In this document: positions 57,897 to 64,000 of the stretch, piece by piece | Layout of the letters: every line of letters begins with the position of its first letter | Position numbering within the stretch: the first letter of the stretch is position 1 | NCBI GenBank assembly: GCA_027422505.1 | Contig: JAPQWV010000001.1 | Coordinates: forward strand, 6,510,001-6,574,000 | DNA length: 64,000 nucleotides | Direction: 5' to 3' | Origin: Craterostigma plantagineum | Taxonomy: Eukaryota; Streptophyta; Magnoliopsida; Lamiales; Linderniaceae | Notes under the pieces: generated by a model | Databases searched by the model: none | What the model saw: only the letters and a program-made list of their open reading frames with translations | What the model was told of the DNA's origin: nothing | Translations under genes and position numbers: made by a program

Positions 57897-60117
57897 ATGT
57901 CGGGCAGCATTCCTGAAGACACGTGGCCGCCGTCACCAGGCCTTTCAGCTTCTTCCGTTGCGCTGGGCGGCGCGGCTTTGGAAGGACCTCGACAGGGAGT
58001 TTCGTCGCAGGGTGCGACGTCCTCCAAATCACTCGCGACTCCTTCTGAGCCCCCTGCCGGTACATCTTCCGGTGCGCCGCCACCGCCACAGGTGGCTCCC
58101 GGTTCGTCCCCTGCTCATCGAACGCGTTCTCAGGGGACCGCTGTCTCTGATCGTGGGGTAGACGATTGGAAGGTGTTCGGTCAGTCACGGTCTTCTTTTC
58201 GTAGGATAGAAAAAATAGCCCTCGAAGGTTTTCATTCTAGTAGCTTCTGTGTGTCGCTCCCCAATCCTAGTCAGCGTGCTAATTTTCCCCCTTCGCCAGC
58301 CCTTGCCTTTTGGGAAAATCAGATAAAGGCTCGTTTGCGTTTTCCCATTCATCCTTTCTTAGCCTCCATATCTACTGCCTATCGAGTGCCTTTAAACCAG
58401 TTCAGTCCATCCTCCATTCGCCAGTTAATAGCTTTCTACGTTCTAGTCACAGCTGCAGGTGGAAAGCCCTCTGCCAACCTTGTCCTTTCTCAGTTCCAAC
58501 TGAAGCCTACTTTCCCTTTCTTTTACTTAAGTGCGAATCCGCGCGACTCTATCCATTTCTTCGATAAGAGCTCGCATGGTATAGATAAGGAATGGCACCC
58601 CTTCTATTTCTTCATGGCACCAACTGAGGGCGAGTGGGACTTTCCCCATCGCAATTGGGTTAGCAGGTTGCCCCAACGACTTGCGGGCATCGAACCTTAG
58701 TGTTCTGAGCAAAATGGAGCTGCTATCGCCGTCCTTAATGCCTTGGCCCTGGAGAAAAAATTTAACATGGTCGAGATAGTAACCTACCCAGGATTGCTTC
58801 ATCACTTTGGCCTTTCTCCTCACCCTGTCACCTTCGACCCTAAGGGTAAGCAGGTTTCCCCCTGCTACCTAATTTCTTTTTTACCTTGCATTTCTGACTT
58901 TCGGTATTTTGGCAGATATGTCGTTTTCCTGGAAGGATGCTTTCAAGACTTTGTCCGTTAAGTCTGAGGATTCCTCCATTCCTGTTGAGGTCCAGGCCTC
59001 CAAGAGCCAGCTCTCCGGACCTGTCGACCCAGAGCCCCATGGAAATCCCCTGTTAGGTTTTCGCCTCCTCCTCCAGACTCCCCTGGAGGAATTGAGATAG
59101 ATCCGGACGTGATGATATTGGATCCTGAGGAGAACGTAGCTGAGAAGACTACCTCCCCTGCTACATCCCTGCCAGCTAAGAAGAAGAAGAAAATGAAGAG
59201 CCTCACAGCGAAGGGCAAGAGGCCACGCTTAGAAACAGCATCTTCTCAACCTGATCCCCTGGAGTTCACTCCCTTCGCTTACACAGGGAGTGAATGGAGT
59301 GTCGATCGTCGTGCTGACGGGAGAACGGTGTTAGAGTTGCCCAATAATCATGACTTGGTTGAGCTGGATGAGAGGGTGGAGTTCCTTCGTGCCCTCGTGC
59401 CACCTGAGCAGCAGCGGATGGTCCATGGCAAGGCTGAGTCTCAGGTTGTTGAGCTCGCTTCCTATCACTGGGCCCAGGTGACCTCTGTCTCTGACTTCAT
59501 TTTTATTTGTGGCATATATCCGTTTATTGACTCGCATATGATTGTGCCAGCTGTCATTCATGCTGCCTCGCCTCCTTCTGGCAACTTCCGAACGAGGCTT
59601 GGGGCCTCGTGGTTCTGCGCCTATTGACGGCTACGTGTTCGAGACCCTGAAAAAACGAAACTTAGAGATCGAACAGCTGAAAAAAGAACTTGAGAAGGAA
59701 AGGAGTGAAAGGGAGGTCCTTGTCAAGGACTTAGTCTCGCAGGAGATGCGTCAGTTGGAGGAAAAGAACGCAGCTGCTCTAGCTGCTAAGGAAGCTAAGC
59801 TGGTGGAGGAGCAGCAGGCCCTGATCAAGCGCAAGGCTGGGGATCTGCTTGCAGAAAAAGAGAAGGCTCTCAAGGCTACTCTGGAGCAAGCCTTCACTAG
59901 TGAAGCTGAGAAAAAAGGTGCTGCTGGAAGACTGGAGGGGGTCCAGCTCTGTCAGAAGTATTTCCTGGCTACCCCCTTTGGTCAGGAATTCATGACTCTT
60001 CCTTTTGTTGGACTATTGCTGTTGTTGTTTTCCTTTTGGACCTTGTGCGTTGTTTTCCTTGGAACTTTTGCATGTTGTCTCGTTGTTGGACTAGTAGTAA
60101 CTCTATTAGTTTTATGA
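57897..60117 (+). pseudogene. Antisense extra ORF of the Tat element (putative gypsy-type transposon domain plus coiled coil)
   Basis: It runs opposite to pol, between pol and the 3' LTR. Exon 1 starts at ATG 57897 (MSGSIPEDTWPPSP), has a Pro/Ser-rich linker, then a domain resembling PF04195 (FPIHPFLASISTAYRVPLNQ, SSIRQLIAFYVL, HGIDKEWHPFYFFMA). A TAG at 58698-58700 interrupts it. The frame then continues to a GT donor at 58846, and an AG acceptor at 58915 restores the phase, a 70-bp intron. A frameshift follows near 59060, then a Lys-rich NLS-like KKKKKMK segment, probably a second intron at about 59475-59560, and a long coiled coil (EIEQLKKELEKERSERE...). Such antisense ORFs are described in Tat elements; their role is unknown. 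This copy is broken. Confidence 0.65.
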
Positions 60118-60486
60118 CATGCTTTCCTCCACCTCGCTAATCCCTGGGCTCGCGCCACCATCACCACTCTCCACTCCCCCTACTTCGAATTGTGCTGATG
60201 CCAAGCAGCATTTTCGAAGTATACGAGGGGTGTACCTCCAAACCTACCGACAACGACCATTCCTACCTCGTACCTTTTGCGGACCTGAGTTAGGTCCTCC
60301 CCATAAATAGTACTATCCCGGGCATTCATCTGCGGAAAGCATTCACCTCCCGAAGCTTCACGCGTAAGCTAAGTCCGGTATCCTTTCCCTTGCTGGGCTC
60401 GCGAGGTGGTTATCTCATTCGGGGTTTGCATCCAAGCCTAGTAGCCTTCTACCCTTCCTGAGATGATTTGGCATTTGGATGTGTTT
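60118..60486. other. Unassigned part of the Tat 3' region
   Basis: No domain or repeat recognised between the antisense ORF and the tandem repeat. Confidence 0.35.
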
Positions 60487-61148
60487 TTTGTCCTCGGGTG
60501 CCAATAGGTATCCTGGTTCATAGTAGTCCGAATCCTGGACTTTGTTTTTTCAGCACGCCAACAGGTGTCCTAGTCCGGAGTAATCCGAAACCTGGGCGGC
60601 TTTGTTGCGAGAGGTGCCAGCAGGTGTCCTAGTCCGGAGTAATCCGAAACCTGGGCATTTTTTATTCAGCACGCCAGCAGGTGTCCTAGTCCGGAGTAAT
60701 CCGAAACCTGAGCGGCTCTTTCGCGATAGGTGCCAACAGGTGTCCTAGTCCGGAGTAATCCGAAACCTGGGCATTTTTTATTCAGCACGCCAGCAGGTGT
60801 CCTAGTCCGGAGTAATCCGAAACCTGGGCGGCTCTTTCGCGATAGGTGCCAACAGGTGTCCTAGTCCGGAGTAATCCGAAACCTGGGCATTTTTTATTCA
60901 GCACGCCAGCAGGTGTCTTAGTCCGGAGTAATCCGAAACCTGGGCGGCTCTTTCGCGAGGGGCGCCAACAGGTGTCCTAGTCCGGAGTAATCCGAAACCT
61001 GGGCATTTTTTTATTCAGCACGCCAGCAGGTGTCCTAGTCCGGAGTAATCCGAAACCTGGGCGGCTCTTTTGCGAGGGGTGCCAACAGGTGTCCTAGTTC
61101 GGAGTAATCCGAAACCTGGGCATTTTTTTATTCAGCACGCCAGCAGGT
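60487..61148. repeat. 58-bp tandem repeat with 117-bp dimer structure in the Tat element
   Basis: About 11 monomers, each containing GTCCTAGTCCGGAGTAATCC then GAAACCTG; the first is degenerate and the last is cut off by an insertion. Two monomer types alternate: one with GGGCATTTTTTATTCAGCACG, the other with GGGCGGCTCTTTCGCGA. The true repeat is therefore a ~117-bp dimer. Confidence 0.92.
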
Positions 61149-61304
61149 AGGGTGATGAGTAGCTTTAGTTAATACCTTAATAGGGGTATTAAGGAGGTAT
61201 TAACTAAATCCACCTTTAAATAAACCCTCCTACCAAACACTACTTCACTAAATCCTAACCCCTCTAATCCTCCCTAATACCCCCAACCAAACACACTCTA
61301 AGCA
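61149..61304. mobile_element. Small unclassified insertion at the repeat/pol boundary
   Basis: It starts GGGTGATGAGTAGC inside a repeat monomer and ends CCAACCAAACACACTCTAA, where pol coding begins. It contains a near-perfect palindrome CCTTAATAGGGGTATTAAGG. The AACCAAACACACTC end is like many plant MITEs, but matching terminal repeats and a target duplication are not clear. It replaces the normal end of pol. Confidence 0.45.
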
Positions 61305-64000
61305 TAGTACTTCATCCTTTAGCTCATAAGCACCTCCTCCCAAAACACGGGCCACCTTGTAGGGACCTTCCCATGTCGAGTCTATTTTTCGCAATGGTTT
61401 CAGCACGTCGGCTCTCCTTAAGACCAGGTCCCCCACCTGGAATTGCCTGGGCTTTATCTTACGGTCATAGGCCGCCTTCACTCGACTTTTGTACCTTTCC
61501 ATTCTAATCAAGGCCATTTCCCTTACTTCCCCTATCATGTCCAGATCCTCCCTTCTGAGCTGCGCGTTCTGCTCCTCCTCATAGTGGATGACCCTATGTG
61601 TTTCCATTCCTACTTCGGCAGGTATTAGTGCTGCAGACCCGTAGACTAGTTGGAAAGGTGTTTCTTCCGTGGCCTCTCGAGGAGTGATGCGATATGCCCA
61701 CAGCACAGGATCCAGTGATTCCAACCATCTACCTCCTTCCTGTTCCAACCTCGCCTTTAGTCCCCGTAGGATGGTGCGGTTGGTAACCTCCACCTGGCCG
61801 TTGGCCTGGGGATGCCCTACAGAGACGAATTCTGTTGTATCTTCATACCTTCACAAAATTCACGAACCCTGGCTCCACAGAATTGTGTGCCATTGTCTGA
61901 GACCAAGATCCGGGGAGCTCCGAACCTGCAACAAATGTGGTGCCACAAAAAATCTATCACGTTAGTCTCGTCAATTTTTGACACCACTTTGACCTCCACC
62001 CATTTGCTGAAATAGTCGACTGCTACGATGATGAATTTCTTCTGAGCTTTGGCTAAGGGCATAGGTCCGACTATGTCTATCCCCCATTTATCAAACGGGC
62101 AAGGGGAATGCATGACTCTCAGCTTTTCTGCAGGTACATGAATCTTAGGACCATGTTTTTGGCAGCTCTCGCATCGCTTGACCAGTTCCTTAGCGTCCCT
62201 TAGCAGTGTTGGCCAAAAGTATCCTGCTCGCACTACCCTCCGCGCTACAGCTTTATACCCAGCATGATCTCCAGCACACCCCTCGTGGATTTCCTCTAAC
62301 ACCAATTTCCCCTCTTTTTTAGACAAACAACGAGCGTAGGGATGGACAAAAGCTCTTTTGTATAGCTGATCACCGATGATACAGAACTTCTGTCGGACTT
62401 TCCTCGCGTCCTTGTGCTCCGAATTGCGCAAGACCTCCAATATAGGAGCTCTCCAATCTTCTTCCTCTTCTATGCATCCTCCCTGCTCCTTTGGATCCTT
62501 CTTGCTGGTCGTCAGCATCGTAACCTTCCTGGTACCTTCCGGAACCGCCGCACTGGCCAGCTTAGCCAGAGAATCCGCCCGACTATTTTCCTCTCGTGGG
62601 ATTTGCTTTATTTCGAAGCTGTCGAAGGCTGTTTTCAACTTTTCCACCTGTTCAGCGTATTTCACCATCTTCTCGTTCTTAGCCTCATAATTCCCCTGAA
62701 CCTGCTGAGCTACCAGCTGTGAATCTGAATGTATGACTACCCCCATAGCTCCTAAGCTACCGAGGATTTCCATTGCCTTCACCAGAGCCTCGTATTCAGC
62801 CTCATTATTGGACGCCGGAAAATCGAAGGTTATAGCGAACTGCAGTTCGTCCCCCTCTGGCGTGACAACTAGAACACCGGCTCCGACTCCAGTTGACGTC
62901 GAGGAACCGTCGACGTAAGCCTTCCAGATTGGCGTCATCTCACCCCGGGTGGATTCCAACAGAAAATCTGACAGGGCTTGTCCCTTAACAGCAGGTCGCC
63001 TTTCGAACTCCACGTCATACTCGCCCAACTCTACTGCCCACTTGACCATCCTTCCAGAGAGATCTAGCCTGCTCAATGTCTGCTTCAAGGGCCAGTTAGT
63101 GCGTACCCGTACTTTGTGGGACAAGAAGTAGGGGCGTAACCTCCGGACCGACATCATCACCGCGAGGGCTGCCTTCTCAATCTCGGAGTACCTGCCCTCG
63201 GCTCCATGCATCGTCTTACTCACGAAGTACACCGGTTTTTGGGCATCGCCTTCCTCCTTCAGGAGGACTGAACTAACGGCATACTCCCCTATAGAAAAGT
63301 ACAAGATTAGTTCGTCGCTAGGTAATGGCTTGGTTAGTAATGGCATGTTATGTAAATAATTTCTTAGCCCTTCGAATGCCGTTTGGCATTCGCTCGTCCA
63401 CTCGAACCGGCACCCTTTTCGGAGTATCTTGAAGAAGGGTAGGCTCTTATCGGCGGATTTGGCAATAAATTTGCTCAAGGCCGCTAATCTGCCTGTTAGG
63501 CGCTGGACTTCCTTAACGTTTCGGGGCGGTTGCATCTCCAAGATTGCTTTCATCTTGTTAGGGTTTACCTCGATCCCCCTCTTCGTCACCATGTAGCCCA
63601 AGAACTTGCCCGACTGCACCCCAAATGTGCACTTCTCAGGATTCAATTTCATTCCACTCCTCCGGACAGTTTGGAAAGCTTCCTCCAAGTCGGAGACGTG
63701 GTCCTTGGTCCATGTTGACTTGACTAGCATGTCATCGACATATACCTCCATATTGCGCCCCAGCTGATTCTTGAAGACAGTGTCGACCATCCTCTGATAG
63801 GTAGCTCCCGCGTTCTTGAGTCCGAAGGGCATCCGGACATAACCATATGTGCCGCCTGTCGTGACGAAGCAGACCTTATCCACGTCGTCCGGGTTGAGTT
63901 TGATCTGGTGGTATCCCTGATAGGCATCCATCATACTCAGCATCTCACAGCCAGATGTGGAATCAACTAACTGATCTATCCTGGGCAGTGGGTAATGGTC
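61305..64000 (-). pseudogene. Tat-lineage gypsy pol: RT, RNase H, second RNase H, integrase; frameshifted
   Basis: The open frame enters from the right edge (PLPRIDQLVDST) and runs to 61817. RT motifs: MDAYQGYHQI, MPFGLKNAGATYQRMVD and an intact catalytic YVDDMLVKS. The gypsy RNase H follows (ILYFSIGEYAVSSVLL, YSEIEKAALAVM), then an archaeal-type second RNase H (AYVDGSSTSTGVGAGVL, SNNEAEYEAL, HSDSQLVAQQ, NSRADSLAKLA). Integrase has its HHCC finger (HEGCAGDHAG...CESCQKHG) and core (WGIDIVGP, VSDNGTQF). A single-base frameshift at about 61810 separates the last integrase part (61305-61793; AYRITPREATEETPFQLVYG and GPYKVARVLGGGAYELKDE). The C-terminus is cut by the insertion at 61149-61304. Confidence 0.9.

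Larger units (their letters stand above)
56756..64000 (-). mobile_element. Ty3/gypsy Tat-lineage LTR retrotransposon, truncated by the right edge
   Basis: On the minus strand the visible order is RT, RNase H, second RNase H, integrase, tandem-repeat region, antisense ORF, polypurine tract and 3' LTR. Integrase after RNase H defines Ty3/gypsy. The extra RNase H between RNase H and integrase, and the long 3' region with repeats and an antisense ORF, mark the Tat (Ogre/Retand-type) lineage. Gag, protease, the RT N-terminus and the 5' LTR lie beyond the window. Confidence 0.88.

Overview
This window looks like nuclear DNA of a flowering plant, most likely a eudicot and possibly of the order Lamiales. 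That placement is inferred from two UGT94-like glycosyltransferase genes, a SIAMESE-type CDK inhibitor, an intronless PLS-class PPR gene, and plant Ty1/copia, Ty3/gypsy-Tat, Helitron, MULE, hAT and Stowaway elements. Only two host genes are intact: a SIAMESE-RELATED (SMR) gene at 42.1 kb and an E-type PPR gene at 44.1-45.8 kb. The acidic C-terminus of a third gene enters at the left edge. Almost everything else is transposable-element DNA or host genes broken by it.

Layout. 0-1.1 kb: end of an unknown gene, its 3' flank and a Stowaway-type MITE. 1.1-8.0 kb: a complete but coding-dead Ty1/copia element on the minus strand, with two ~925-bp LTRs, an initiator-Met-type PBS and a polypurine tract. 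8.9-11.2 kb: UGT pseudogene A, broken by a ~38-bp deletion and a 991-bp hAT element with a perfect 8-bp target duplication. 12.0-12.35 kb: a MULE-type MITE. 12.6-37.6 kb: UGT pseudogene B, tandem to A, split by a 23.7-kb insertion.

That insertion is the most remarkable object here. It is a head-to-tail array of one LTR retroelement: ten LTRs of ~788 bp alternate with nine ~1.98-kb internal regions (the first truncated), with repeat period ~2.77 kb. The element carries only Gag and protease remnants, with no integrase, reverse transcriptase or RNase H. The array has one near-perfect 5-bp target duplication at its outer ends, and the UGT frame joins across it exactly. All units share the same gag frameshift and stop, and sub-lineage markers recur along the array, so local recombination rather than repeated retrotransposition probably built it.

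37.6-45.8 kb: AT-rich intergenic DNA with a MITE and a small Helitron, then the SMR and PPR genes. 45.8-49.25 kb: a 3.4-kb MULE with 9-bp target duplications, 69 bp upstream of the PPR start codon. 49.3-51.7 kb: three Helitrons almost end to end, one carrying a nested hAT MITE. 52.4-53.1 kb: a LINE 3' end. 53.95-55.4 kb: a ~440-bp tandem repeat. 56.0-64 kb: a solo gypsy-type LTR head-to-head with the 3' LTR of a large Tat-lineage Ty3/gypsy element that runs off the right edge. That element has a minus-strand pol with two RNase H domains, a plus-strand (antisense) extra ORF, and a 58/117-bp tandem repeat between them.
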